Source: Alphaproteobacteria bacterium | GTDB lineage: Bacteria > Pseudomonadota > Alphaproteobacteria > Micavibrionales > Micavibrionaceae | Assembly: GCA_030424975.1 (NCBI GenBank) | Contig: JAUHVY010000002.1 | Coordinates: forward strand, 620,001-684,000 | Reading direction: 5' to 3' | Length of the DNA stretch: 64,000 nucleotides | Part shown: positions 16,590-25,104 of the stretch, in pieces | Layout: every line of letters starts with the position of its first letter | Numbering within the stretch: the stretch's first letter is position 1 | The notes under the pieces: model-generated | Databases searched by the model: none | Told to the model about the DNA's origin: nothing | The model's input: only the letters and a program-made list of their open reading frames with translations | Made by a program: the position numbers and the translations under genes

Positions 16590-18542
16590 ATGAATAATAT
16601 TTTGTGGTCTCCCGACGCGGCGCATATCGCGCAAACACGTTTACATGATTTTATGCAAGATGCCGCCGTAGTTTCCGAACTTGCCTTTCCTGATTATCAT
16701 ACCCTTTGGCAATGGTCAGTAGACGAGAGTGAAACCTTTTGGGATATGGTGTGGGATTTTTGCGAAATTATCGGCGATAAGGGGACGCGCATTCTGGATG
16801 ATAATAACGGGCAGATGTACGGGGCGAAATTCTTTCCTGATGCACGTTTGAATTATGCGGAAAATTTGCTACGCAACCCCGATGGTCGCAATGCAATGAT
16901 TTTCCGTGATGAACAAAAAGCGCAGCGCATTATGACCCGTAAGGAAATGTATGACGCCGTATCGTTGTGGCAGCAAGCCATGATTGATCATGGAATCACA
17001 AAAGGCGATCGTGTAGCAGGGTATATGCCCAATATGATGGAAACGATCATTGTCGCATTGGCGGCCATTTCTCTGGGGGCAATATGGTCATCTGCGTCAC
17101 CTGATTTTGGTGTGCAGGGCGTTGTCGACCGGTTCGGTCAGATATCGCCAAAGCTTCTGATTTCTGTTGATGGTTATTACTATAACGGTAAAGTGATTGA
17201 TGTTTTATCAAAGGTGCACGATGCGCAGACTCAGATTGAGGGATTGGAAAAAACAATAATTGTTCCTTTTGCCGGATCTGATGTGAATCTTAAAGATCTT
17301 CACAATACTGTATTTCAAAAAGAATTTTTAAGTACGTACACCCCGAAGGACATTGCTTTTGAGCGTGTTGAGTTTAACCACCCTCTCTTTATCATGTTTT
17401 CATCAGGTACAACGGGGGTGCCGAAATGTATTGTTCACGGGCATGGCGGTACGCTCATTCAACATATGAAAGAGCATCAACTGCAATGTGATATTAAGGC
17501 GGGTGATAACGTCTTTTATTTCACAACATGCGGGTGGATGATGTGGAATTGGCTTGTTACCGCATTGGCATCAGAAGCAATATTATTGCTTTACGACGGA
17601 TCACCGTTTTATCCAAACGGGAATGTGCTTTGGGATTATACATCCGCGCATGAATGTAAATTATTCGGTACATCCGCAAAATATCTGGAGGCAATGAAAA
17701 ATGAGCGTATGCGTCCCAAAGATACCCATGATTTATCACATTTGCGCGCGGTAACATCCACGGGTTCACCGCTTGTCCATAGCGGTTTTGATTACGTGTA
17801 TGGTGCCATTAAGGAAGACTTACATCTGGCCTCTATTTCGGGGGGCACTGATATTGTGTCTTGTTTTATGCTCGGTAACCCGATTTCGCCAGTCTATCGC
17901 GGCGAAATACAGGGCGCAGGTCTTGGTATGGCGGTTGATGTGTATGATGATAACCAACAATCAATAACGATTGGCTCAGGCGAGCTTGTCTGCACAAAGC
18001 CTTTCCCGTCTATGCCTGTATGTTTTTGGAATGATGAAGACGGCGCGCGATATAAGGGTGCATATTTCGGACAATTTGATAATATTTGGGTGCATGGTGA
18101 TTGGGTCGAAAAGACCGAGCATGGCGGCTTTATCATCCATGGCCGCAGCGATGCAACCCTAAACCCTGGTGGTGTACGTATCGGAACAGCCGAAATTTAC
18201 AGGCAAGTTGAAAAGATAGAAGCTGTGAAGGAATCTATTGCCATTGGTCAGGACTGGGAAGATGACGTGCGGGTTATTCTGTTTGTGATATTGAAATCGG
18301 GCTGGGAGCTTGATTCTAATCTGGTGAAGGAAATAAAAACGGAAATTCGCAAAGGCGCTTCACCGCGCCACGTTCCGGCAAAAATTATTCCCGTATCTGA
18401 TATCCCGCGCACGAAAAGTGGTAAAATAACAGAGATTGCCGTGCGTAATGTTGTCATGGGGCGCCCGATAAAAAATGTTGAGGCGCTCGCCAATCCGGAA
18501 AGCCTTGATTTGTATAAAGATATTGCCGAGCTGCAATCTTAA
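16590..18542 (+). CDS. aacS: Acetoacetyl-CoA synthetase
   Basis: This enzyme activates acetoacetate to acetoacetyl-CoA with ATP, feeding ketone bodies or polyhydroxybutyrate breakdown products into the CoA pool. Starting at MNNILWSPDA it is 650 residues, the usual length. The frame is open 25 codons further upstream, but that stretch is AT-rich and unlike the family. ANL-superfamily motifs are present: FSSGTTGVPKCIVHGHGG near residue 270, WMMWNWLVTAL, LNPGGVRIGTAEIYRQVE and the catalytic lysine region PRTKSGKITEIAVR near the C-terminus. WxxxPDFGVQGVVDRFGQI-type text fits AACS rather than acetyl-CoA synthetase. A 3-hydroxybutyrate dehydrogenase gene lies about 6 kb downstream. It is divergent from dsbD. 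Confidence 0.93.
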   Translation: MNNILWSPDAAHIAQTRLHDFMQDAAVVSELAFPDYHTLWQWSVDESETFWDMVWDFCEIIGDKGTRILDDNNGQMYGAKFFPDARLNYAENLLRNPDGRNAMIFRDEQKAQRIMTRKEMYDAVSLWQQAMIDHGITKGDRVAGYMPNMMETIIVALAAISLGAIWSSASPDFGVQGVVDRFGQISPKLLISVDGYYYNGKVIDVLSKVHDAQTQIEGLEKTIIVPFAGSDVNLKDLHNTVFQKEFLSTYTPKDIAFERVEFNHPLFIMFSSGTTGVPKCIVHGHGGTLIQHMKEHQLQCDIKAGDNVFYFTTCGWMMWNWLVTALASEAILLLYDGSPFYPNGNVLWDYTSAHECKLFGTSAKYLEAMKNERMRPKDTHDLSHLRAVTSTGSPLVHSGFDYVYGAIKEDLHLASISGGTDIVSCFMLGNPISPVYRGEIQGAGLGMAVDVYDDNQQSITIGSGELVCTKPFPSMPVCFWNDEDGARYKGAYFGQFDNIWVHGDWVEKTEHGGFIIHGRSDATLNPGGVRIGTAEIYRQVEKIEAVKESIAIGQDWEDDVRVILFVILKSGWELDSNLVKEIKTEIRKGASPRHVPAKIIPVSDIPRTKSGKITEIAVRNVVMGRPIKNVEALANPESLDLYKDIAELQS

Positions 18543-18634
18543 ATCATCGGATATTTCAGTAAAACGCTATGATTTTTGTATTGCTGTGCATAAAAACCTT
18601 GCAATTAAGGGCCGTTTAGATTTACCTTGTATAT

Positions 18635-18760
18635 ATGATTACTTTGCTTTGCATCACTATTGCCTTGTTAAGCGGAACCACAGCGGTTCTTGCTCAGGCG
18701 AATGCAAACGCAGCAGCAGTCGCGGTTGCCGCAAACGCGGCGGGCCGTGCCCGCAAGTAA
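18635..18760 (+). CDS. Possible small secreted Ala/Asn-rich peptide, 41 residues
   Basis: In the 312-base gap between aacS and the aminotransferase gene, the ATG at 18635 opens a 41-codon frame. It starts MITLLCITIALLSGTTAVLA, which looks like a complete signal peptide with an Ala-x-Ala-type end (VLA, then QAN). The remaining 21 residues are nearly all Ala, Asn, Val and Gly, ending GRARK. No strong ribosome binding site is visible. A different frame (18475-18819) also stays open here but starts inside aacS and has no domain-like content. The rest of the gap holds only a weak hairpin near 18822-18845. This may be a real micro-protein or chance. Confidence 0.35.
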   Translation: MITLLCITIALLSGTTAVLAQANANAAAVAVAANAAGRARK

Positions 18761-18854
18761 GGCCCATAGCGCAAGAGCCGCGCATCTTTCTTAAAATTCC
18801 CAAATTGAAATATTTGTAAAAAGGGTTATAGCTGTATAGCCCTGTTTAAATGAA

Positions 18855-20102
18855 ATGAATGAGACGATTAACATGTCAGAAGCAAAACAAATGAAATACG
18901 AAAAACCTGATTCGGGCGAGCGCGTTGATGAAGGTGGTACAACAATGAAATTCCGCCCTGTCCTCCATGCGCTGACGGCAAACCCGGGCGCAGATATGAT
19001 GGATTACGCGCGCAAAAAACAAAATATTATCACGCTGGGGCAGGGTGAAGGCGATGCACCCACACCTGATTTTATTTGTGATGCGACCATGGAGGCCATG
19101 AAGTCGGGTCGTACATTTTACGGGCCTGTATTGGGACAGGAGCGCCTGCGCCAAAGTCTGTCGAATTATTATGATCGTATTTATAATCTTGATATCTCAC
19201 CCGAACGCGTGTTTGTAACAGGCTCGGGATCGACCGCTATGCATCTATCACTGGCAGCATTGGTTGATAAGGGCGAGGAAGTCATCGCCGTGACACCGAT
19301 TTGGAAAAACCTGATCGGTGCGATTGAATTAACGCAGGCGACGACAAAGCAAGTGTCCCTTGATTACATCGATGATGAATGGAAGCTCGATCTTGAAAAG
19401 CTATTCGGTGCAGTGAATGAGCGTACAAAGGTGATGTTGATTGTAACGCCTTCGAACCCGACAGGGTGGACAGCGACAGAAGATGAGCTGCGCCAAATCC
19501 TTGATTTTGCGCGTGAGCGCGGTATCTGGGTTTTGTCTGATGAGGTGTATGGCCGTTTGGTATATGAAGGTGTACGTGCGCCGAGTTTCCTTGATGTCGC
19601 AAAAGAAGATGATCTTTTGCTTGTGGTAAATAGTTTTTCTAAAACATGGGCGATGACCGGTTGGCGCTTGGGTTGGATTGTCGGCCCGAAAGAAGCGGAG
19701 AGCAAGATTCGCGATGTGGCGTTGTATAATAAACTATGCCCACCTGATTTCATTCAGTTCGGTGCAATGGCTGCCCTTGATCAGGGTGAAGACTTCTTGA
19801 AGAGCCAGTTGGATTTATGGCGATCAAATCGCGACATTGTCGTTGAACGCTTCAAAAAAATGGGGAATGTGCACCTTTCTTATCCGAAAAGTACCTTCTA
19901 TGCCTTTTTTAAGGTTGACGGAGAGGAGGATTGTATTGCTCTGACGAAACGCTTGATCGATGAGGCGGGCGTCTTGCTCTCTCCGGGATCTGCTTTCGGT
20001 GAATCGTCAAAGGGGTATATCCGCTTATGCTTCGCCGTTTCAGAGGCGCGATTGACAGAGGCGCTAGACCGCATTGAGCGCGTGATCGCACCCAAGGGGT
20101 AG
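18855..20102 (+). CDS. Class I/II pyridoxal-phosphate aminotransferase
   Basis: This 415-residue protein is a fold type I PLP enzyme of the aspartate aminotransferase group. It has the substrate-loop text ITLGQGEGDAPTPDF, the cofactor-phosphate region FVTGSGSTAMHLSL, the NPTGW motif, SDEVYGRLVYEG with the PLP-ring Asp, and the Schiff-base lysine in SFSKTWAMTGWRLGW. The N-terminal about 30 residues are extra and hydrophilic, so the true start may be one of several Mets (e.g. at residue 7 or 31). It heads a tight operon: a racemase gene starts 2 bases after its stop and an RNA methyltransferase follows with the same gap. The substrate is unknown; the racemase neighbour suggests Asp/Glu or another amino acid. 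Confidence 0.9.
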   Translation: MNETINMSEAKQMKYEKPDSGERVDEGGTTMKFRPVLHALTANPGADMMDYARKKQNIITLGQGEGDAPTPDFICDATMEAMKSGRTFYGPVLGQERLRQSLSNYYDRIYNLDISPERVFVTGSGSTAMHLSLAALVDKGEEVIAVTPIWKNLIGAIELTQATTKQVSLDYIDDEWKLDLEKLFGAVNERTKVMLIVTPSNPTGWTATEDELRQILDFARERGIWVLSDEVYGRLVYEGVRAPSFLDVAKEDDLLLVVNSFSKTWAMTGWRLGWIVGPKEAESKIRDVALYNKLCPPDFIQFGAMAALDQGEDFLKSQLDLWRSNRDIVVERFKKMGNVHLSYPKSTFYAFFKVDGEEDCIALTKRLIDEAGVLLSPGSAFGESSKGYIRLCFAVSEARLTEALDRIERVIAPKG

Positions 20103-20104
20103 GG

Positions 20105-20797
20105 ATGAAAACCGTTGGCATTATCGGCGGGCTTAGTCCTGAATCAACATCCACATATTATCAAGGTTTAAACCAAGGCGTTCGTGATCGCCTTGGTGGA
20201 TCGCATAATGCAAAAATCATCATTAATTCCTTGGACTTTGGTGAGTTTGTATCTCTCAAGCAAGTTGGGGATTGGGAAAGCCAGAGTAAAATTCTGTGCG
20301 ATGCCGCGCAATCACTAGAGCGAGCAGGTGCGGATTTCATCGTTTTAGCAACCAATACGATGCATAAAATGGCCGATGATATTATCTCGGTTCTAAATAT
20401 TCCTTTTCTTCATTTGGCGGATGCCACTGCAGAGAAAATAAAAAATACGGGCATTGAAGCAGTCGGGTTACTTGGAACGCGCTATACAATGGAACAGGAT
20501 TTTTACAAGGGACGACTTATCGATCATGCCTTGAATGTGTTATTGCCTGATCAAGACGGCATCGAAGACGTACACCGTATTATATATGATGAATTGTGTA
20601 ACGGTAAGGTTTTGTATCAATCCAAATCACGTTATCAAAACGTCATAAAAGTGATGGAGCAACAGGGAGCGCAGGGCGTAATTCTGGGGTGTACGGAAAT
20701 CGGCATGTTGATTAAGCCCGAAGATGTTGATATCACAGTATTTGATACAACCAATATACATATTCTGGCGGCACTGAATATGATTTTCGAGGAGTAA
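20105..20797 (+). CDS. Aspartate/glutamate racemase-family protein (YgeA-like)
   Basis: This family racemises acidic amino acids without a cofactor by a two-base mechanism. The 230-residue protein has MKTVGIIGGLSPESTSTYY, FIVLATNTMHKMADD and GVILGCTEIGMLI. The second catalytic Cys (GCTE) is present. The first position, Cys in many relatives, reads Ala-Thr-Asn-Thr here, which matches the atypical Thr/Cys pair described for the Escherichia coli YgeA type. Loss of racemase activity or a narrow L-Asp/L-Glu range is therefore possible. It sits between the aminotransferase and an RNA methyltransferase, 2 bases from each, so all three are almost surely one transcript. Confidence 0.88.
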   Translation: MKTVGIIGGLSPESTSTYYQGLNQGVRDRLGGSHNAKIIINSLDFGEFVSLKQVGDWESQSKILCDAAQSLERAGADFIVLATNTMHKMADDIISVLNIPFLHLADATAEKIKNTGIEAVGLLGTRYTMEQDFYKGRLIDHALNVLLPDQDGIEDVHRIIYDELCNGKVLYQSKSRYQNVIKVMEQQGAQGVILGCTEIGMLIKPEDVDITVFDTTNIHILAALNMIFEE

Positions 20798-20799
20798 TT

Positions 20800-21339
20800 A
20801 TGCGTGGCTATTTTGGTGTAGGCGTTGAAGGTATTAGCAAAGAGCAGAATGTAGGGACGATAGCACGTTCTGCGCATTCTTTTGGGGCCAGTTTCTTTTT
20901 CACAATTAACCCTGATGTAAATGTTGAGGCAATGCGCACATCGGATACGTCAGATGCGTTTGATCATCTTCCTTATTACCAATATTCATCACCCGAGCAG
21001 CTTGAGTTGCCGATGAAGTGTACGCTTGTCGGGGTAGAGTTTGTAAACGATTCTATTGAGCTTCCGAGCTTTCGCCATCCAAAACGTGCGGCTTATATTC
21101 TTGGGCCTGAGATGGGGAATTTATCAGATACGGTTTTAGATCAATGCCACCACGTTGTTAAAATTCCGATGAAATTCTGTGTGAATGTCGGCGTTGCTGC
21201 GGCGATCATGATGTATGATCGTATGATTTGTATGGGAAGTTTTGCTGAGCGCCCCGTGAAGGTTGGTGGGCCGCTCATTGATGATATCTTGCCGCAGCGT
21301 GTAACAATGCGCCGTAAAATCAAAAACAAAAATAAATAA
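20800..21339 (+). CDS. TrmH/SpoU-family RNA 2'-O-methyltransferase
   Basis: The 179-residue protein is a minimal SPOUT methyltransferase without an extra RNA-binding domain. It shows motif 1 (EQNVGTIARSAHSFGAS), motif 2 (AAYILGPEMGNLSDTVLDQCHH) and motif 3 (IPMKFCVNVGVAAAIMMYDR), which form the trefoil-knot SAM site. The usual NxxNLGT-type text is replaced by KEQNVGTIAR, and motif 3 has FCVNVGVAAAI where SLNVSVAAGI is common; both are variants seen in less-studied members. The target, tRNA or rRNA ribose, cannot be told from sequence. It is the last gene of the three-gene operon and is convergent with gor, 11 bases away. Confidence 0.88.
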   Translation: MRGYFGVGVEGISKEQNVGTIARSAHSFGASFFFTINPDVNVEAMRTSDTSDAFDHLPYYQYSSPEQLELPMKCTLVGVEFVNDSIELPSFRHPKRAAYILGPEMGNLSDTVLDQCHHVVKIPMKFCVNVGVAAAIMMYDRMICMGSFAERPVKVGGPLIDDILPQRVTMRRKIKNKNK

Positions 21340-21350
21340 TCGCGTGCTGC

Positions 21351-22712
21351 TTAGCGTGTTTTTGTGCGCATGGTCACGAATTCTTCGGCGCTTGTCGGGT
21401 GAATACCGATTGTGCGGTCAAAGTCATCTTTCGTGGCGCCTGCGATCATGGCTGTGGCAAAACCTTGCACGATTTCTCCTGCCTCTGAACCAACCATGTG
21501 CAAGCCAATCACCAGATCCGTTGAGCGCTGTACGATAAGCTTCATAAGTGTACGTTCCTCGCGTCCGGCGAGGATCATGCGCATGGCACGAAATTGGGAG
21601 GTGTAGATATCAATATCATCACCGAATTTTTCGCGTGCTTGTGCTTCTGTCAGGCCGACTTGCGATGTGTTTGGATCGGAAAATACGGCGCTTGGTATAT
21701 TGTCGTATGATATATGGCGCTCTTTATTGCCGTACAGGCGGTCAACCAGTGCATGTCCCTCGGCCAGTGCAACGGGTGTTAGGGCGAAGCGATCCGTGAC
21801 ATCACCAACGGCGTATATCGACGGAATATTTGTTTGCTCTTCTTCGTTGACCGCAATTGCACCGCCTCTGGCTGTTTTAACGCCCACTTTCTCGAGGTTT
21901 AATCCATCTGTATTCGGTGTGCGTCCGGTTGCAAACAGAACCTGATCGGCAAGGATCGGTTCGCCGTTGTCGAGATGTACAAGGAATTGTTTTCCTTTTT
22001 TCTCAACCTTGGTGATGTTTGTCTTAGGGTGAAAATTAATGCCTTTTTTTGTCATCTCACCTTCAAGGAAGTCGCGTACATCTTCGTCAAATGCCTCGTT
22101 CAGAATTTTATCGCGGCGATAGATGACATGGACGTCACTGCCTAAGCGTTTGAAGATGCCTGCAAATTCCAATCCGATATAGCCTACGCCTGCGACAACC
22201 AAGGTTTGTGGTTGTTCTTCGAGATAGAAAACATCATCTGATGTTATGCCGTGTTCGGCTGCGCCCTCTATATTCGGAATGAAAACTTTACCGCCTGTCG
22301 CGACGATAATGCGTTCGGCTGTTATGATCTTATCACCGACACGTACGCCATGTGAGCCTGCCAACTGTGCGGTTCCCCAGTGAATTTCTACGCCGGCATT
22401 CGCAAGCATTTTTTCGTAGATACCGTTCAGGCGATTGATCTCATCATTTTTGCGCGAAATAAATGTTTTCCATTCAAGTTTGCGTTCGCCGATTTCCCAA
22501 CCATATCCCGCCGCGTCTTCCATCATACTGGCGTAGTCGGCAACAAAGGTCATTAGCTTTTTCGGAACGCATCCGACATTCACACATGTGCCGCCATAGA
22601 ATGTTTTTTCGGCAATAGCAACTTTTACGCCGTGGCTTGCGGCGATGCGTGCGGCGCGCACGCCGCCTGATCCTGCGCCGATTACAAATAAATCTACATC
22701 ATATGGTGACAT
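21351..22712 (-). CDS. gor: Glutathione-disulfide reductase
   Basis: Gor reduces oxidised glutathione with NADPH. The 453-residue protein has the FAD-binding VIGAGSGGVRAARIAA, the redox disulfide GGTCVNVGCVPKKL (Cys pair near residues 42 and 47), an NADP-binding VAGVGYIGLEFAGIFKRLG, the FAD site IYAVGDVTDR and the catalytic His-Glu end IGIHPTSAEEFVTMR. The Arg pair around VIYRRDKIL supports NADPH use. A short upstream AAGGGTAAG fits a ribosome binding site. It lies between a convergent methyltransferase gene and ndh, 36 bases upstream on the same strand; ndh, gor and the dehydrogenase before them could share transcription. Confidence 0.95.
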   Translation of the reverse strand: MSPYDVDLFVIGAGSGGVRAARIAASHGVKVAIAEKTFYGGTCVNVGCVPKKLMTFVADYASMMEDAAGYGWEIGERKLEWKTFISRKNDEINRLNGIYEKMLANAGVEIHWGTAQLAGSHGVRVGDKIITAERIIVATGGKVFIPNIEGAAEHGITSDDVFYLEEQPQTLVVAGVGYIGLEFAGIFKRLGSDVHVIYRRDKILNEAFDEDVRDFLEGEMTKKGINFHPKTNITKVEKKGKQFLVHLDNGEPILADQVLFATGRTPNTDGLNLEKVGVKTARGGAIAVNEEEQTNIPSIYAVGDVTDRFALTPVALAEGHALVDRLYGNKERHISYDNIPSAVFSDPNTSQVGLTEAQAREKFGDDIDIYTSQFRAMRMILAGREERTLMKLIVQRSTDLVIGLHMVGSEAGEIVQGFATAMIAGATKDDFDRTIGIHPTSAEEFVTMRTKTR

Positions 22713-22748
22713 TTATACTTACCCTTATTTAGTGGAAAAGGCAGAATA

Positions 22749-24053
22749 TCACACCTGATAATCGTTTTCAGGGGTTTTGTGCGGTAAATCAGAAATTTTA
22801 CCGCCGCCAATGATCAAACGCACCCCGCGATTTAATGTCAGGTATGATACAAGCCAGCGGAAGGCGACAATGAGGCGGTTTTTAAACCCGATGAGATAAT
22901 AAACATGGGCAAAGCACCACATAAGCCATCCGAAGAATCCGCTGACTTTAAAGCCGTTTAAATCGCCGATGGCGCGGTTGCGTCCGATCGTTGCCATTGA
23001 TCCGTAATCTTTATATTTAAAGCGCGGGCGCTTGTCGTTTTTTATGCGCGCCAGAATATCCTGCGCTACGAAATTACCCATTTGTTTGGCAACGGGCGCA
23101 ACACCGGGGAGTGGGCGTTCCTCGCCTTCGGGGATGTAATGCGCGGTATCACCAATAATGTAGATATCCGGGTTATTTGGAAGGGTTAAGTGTTCATTCA
23201 CGATAACGCGGCCTGTACGATCGCATTCTGCATCCAGCCATTTTCCTGCGGCAGAAGCCTGTACGCCTGCTGCCCAGATGAATGTACGTGCCGATAGTTT
23301 TTCTTCGCCGAGTGTAATGTAGCCGGGCTCAATATGTTTCACCATACAATTCAGGCGCACTTCGACGCCCAAAGATTCCAGTTGTTTTTGTGCCTTTTGG
23401 GATAGCTCCTCATCAAAGCTCATGAGGACACGCGGCGCCGCATCGACAAGGATAATGCGTGCAGATTCAGGGGTGATATGATGGAAGTCCCCCGTAAGCG
23501 TATGGTTTGCCAACTCCGCAATGGCGCCTGCAAGCTCAACGCCTGTCGGCCCTGCGCCCACAATCACAAAGTTCAGGTAATCTTCGCGGTCTTTTTCTGT
23601 TTCGGCCATCTCGGCCTTTTCAAATGCAGTGAGAACGCGTTGTCTTATTTCTCTGGCGTCTTCGATTGTTTTCAGGCCCGGGGCGAATTCTGCCCATTGG
23701 TCGTTGCCAAAATAACTATGGCGTGCGCCCGTTGCTACAACCAGATAGTCATAAGAAAATTCACGGCCATAGATTGTGCGGATAATCTTTTTTTCTTGAT
23801 CGATGGCACTGATCTCATTCATGTAAACCGCGACGTTTTCGGCCTTGCGCATAATGTGACGGATGGGCATGGCAATTTCCGCCGCCGTCAGAGCTGCTGA
23901 CGCAACCTGATATAGCAGGGGCTGGAACAGGTGGTGGTTATGTTTATCGATCAAGGAAACATCGACATCTTTATTTGCCAATGATTTTGCCGCAGAAAGC
24001 CCGCCGAATCCGGCGCCGATGATAACGACGCGAGGTCTTTGTGAAGTAGTCAT
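22749..24053 (-). CDS. ndh: Type II NADH:quinone oxidoreductase (NDH-2)
   Basis: NDH-2 passes electrons from NADH to quinone without pumping protons. The 434-residue protein has an FAD-binding N-terminus (VVIIGAGFGGLSAAKSLANKD), LFQPLLYQVASAALTAAEIA typical of NDH-2, a second Rossmann motif (FVIVGAGPTGVELAGAIAEL), and YIIGDTAHY for the FAD ribityl site with a quinone-site GVAPVAKQMG. The hydrophobic C-terminal part (GFFGWLMWCFAHVYYLIGF) is a membrane-attachment helix. It starts 62 bases from the end of bdhA on the same strand. It would work with the cytochrome oxidase encoded downstream. Confidence 0.94.
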   Translation of the reverse strand: MTTSQRPRVVIIGAGFGGLSAAKSLANKDVDVSLIDKHNHHLFQPLLYQVASAALTAAEIAMPIRHIMRKAENVAVYMNEISAIDQEKKIIRTIYGREFSYDYLVVATGARHSYFGNDQWAEFAPGLKTIEDAREIRQRVLTAFEKAEMAETEKDREDYLNFVIVGAGPTGVELAGAIAELANHTLTGDFHHITPESARIILVDAAPRVLMSFDEELSQKAQKQLESLGVEVRLNCMVKHIEPGYITLGEEKLSARTFIWAAGVQASAAGKWLDAECDRTGRVIVNEHLTLPNNPDIYIIGDTAHYIPEGEERPLPGVAPVAKQMGNFVAQDILARIKNDKRPRFKYKDYGSMATIGRNRAIGDLNGFKVSGFFGWLMWCFAHVYYLIGFKNRLIVAFRWLVSYLTLNRGVRLIIGGGKISDLPHKTPENDYQV

Positions 24054-24115
24054 GTTGTGTAAAGCTTCTCTCAGTCAAATATATTTAAAAATATAATTTC
24101 CGTGTACACATCACT

Positions 24116-24898
24116 TTATGCCGCTGTCCAGCCGCCGTCAATTGTGATGTCTGTTCCCGTTATATTTTCTGCGGTGTCAGAGCATAGGAATAGAGCCAGT
24201 CCCGAAATTTGTTCAACGGTTACAAATTTCTTTGTCCATTGCGCCTTAAGCATGACGTCGTTAATCACTTCTTCTTCAGTGATGCCGCGTGCTTTGGCTG
24301 TGTCGGCAATTTGATTTTCTACGAGCGGCGTACGGACGTAACCCGGGCAGATAGCATTACAAGTAATATTTTCTTGTGCGACCTCTAATGCGATGGTTTT
24401 GGTGAACCCTAAAATACCGTGTTTGGCGGCTACATATGCTGATTTATACGGCGATGCAACCAAGCCATGCGCAGAGCACATGTTTATTATGCGCCCCCAT
24501 CCTTGCTCGCGCATTTTTGTAATGACGTTACGCGTGGTGTGAAAGGATGAAGATAAGTTAATTGCCATGATCGCGTCCCATTTTTCGGGCGGGAAATCTT
24601 CGATTGGTGATACGTGTTGAATACCTGCATTGTTAACCAGAATATCAACGGCGCCAAAGGTGTCTTCGGCCTGTTTTACCATGGCTGCGATCTCATCAGG
24701 TTTTGTCATGTCGGCGCCATTATAGATGGCCTTTATGCCGTTTGCTTCCAGTTCTTTAAGTTCTTTTTCAATGGCGTCTTCTTTGCCGAAACCGTTAATG
24801 ACAATATTCACGCCTTGCGCTGCAAAGCCCTTTGCAATGCCCAGGCCGATACCGCTCGTTGAACCTGTAATCAGTGCTGTTTTACCTTTCAAAGACAT
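24116..24898 (-). CDS. bdhA: 3-hydroxybutyrate dehydrogenase
   Basis: This SDR oxidises 3-hydroxybutyrate to acetoacetate with NAD. The 260-residue protein has TGSTSGIGLGIAKGFA (cofactor loop), NNAGIQHVSPIEDFP, the catalytic Ser-Tyr-Lys (INMCSAHGLVASPYKSAYVAAKHG) and LCSDTAENITGTDITIDGGW at the end. AGIQHV, AHGLVASPYKSAYVAAKHG and the Gln-Trp-T-K segment are typical of bacterial BDH. AAGGA precedes the ATG. Acetoacetyl-CoA synthetase is encoded about 6 kb away, so together they convert 3-hydroxybutyrate to acetoacetyl-CoA. No PHB synthase or depolymerase gene is in this window. Confidence 0.93.
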   Translation of the reverse strand: MSLKGKTALITGSTSGIGLGIAKGFAAQGVNIVINGFGKEDAIEKELKELEANGIKAIYNGADMTKPDEIAAMVKQAEDTFGAVDILVNNAGIQHVSPIEDFPPEKWDAIMAINLSSSFHTTRNVITKMREQGWGRIINMCSAHGLVASPYKSAYVAAKHGILGFTKTIALEVAQENITCNAICPGYVRTPLVENQIADTAKARGITEEEVINDVMLKAQWTKKFVTVEQISGLALFLCSDTAENITGTDITIDGGWTAA

Positions 24899-24954
24899 GA
24901 TGTCATCCTTCTGTGTTCGGTTGCGTAAATATCATATACCAGCGGGCAAAAATG

Positions 24955-24985
24955 AAAACCGCTTATGCAAAAAAAACGCGGTTTT
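24955..24985. repeat. Inverted repeat in the bdhA/gdh divergent gap
   Basis: AAAACCGC (24955-24962) and GCGGTTTT (24978-24985) flank a 15-base A-rich loop. T-rich sequence follows on both strands, so it could be a leader hairpin or attenuator of bdhA, 57 bases from its start, or a regulator site. Nothing else is recognised in this 206-base gap. Confidence 0.4.
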
Positions 24986-25104
24986 TATTTGTGCGATGCA
25001 CAGAAAATAAATGTGTTATAAGGCTTTATCCCCCTAGACCATGCATACATTTATCTTTAATATGCCCGTGATTAAATAATAAATATCTACGCGGTGAAGT
25101 TCCC

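Noticed and set aside
18475-18819. A 114-codon frame starting inside aacS
   Set aside because: It starts in the end of aacS, has no ribosome binding site and no recognisable pattern; the signal-peptide frame at 18635 is more plausible.
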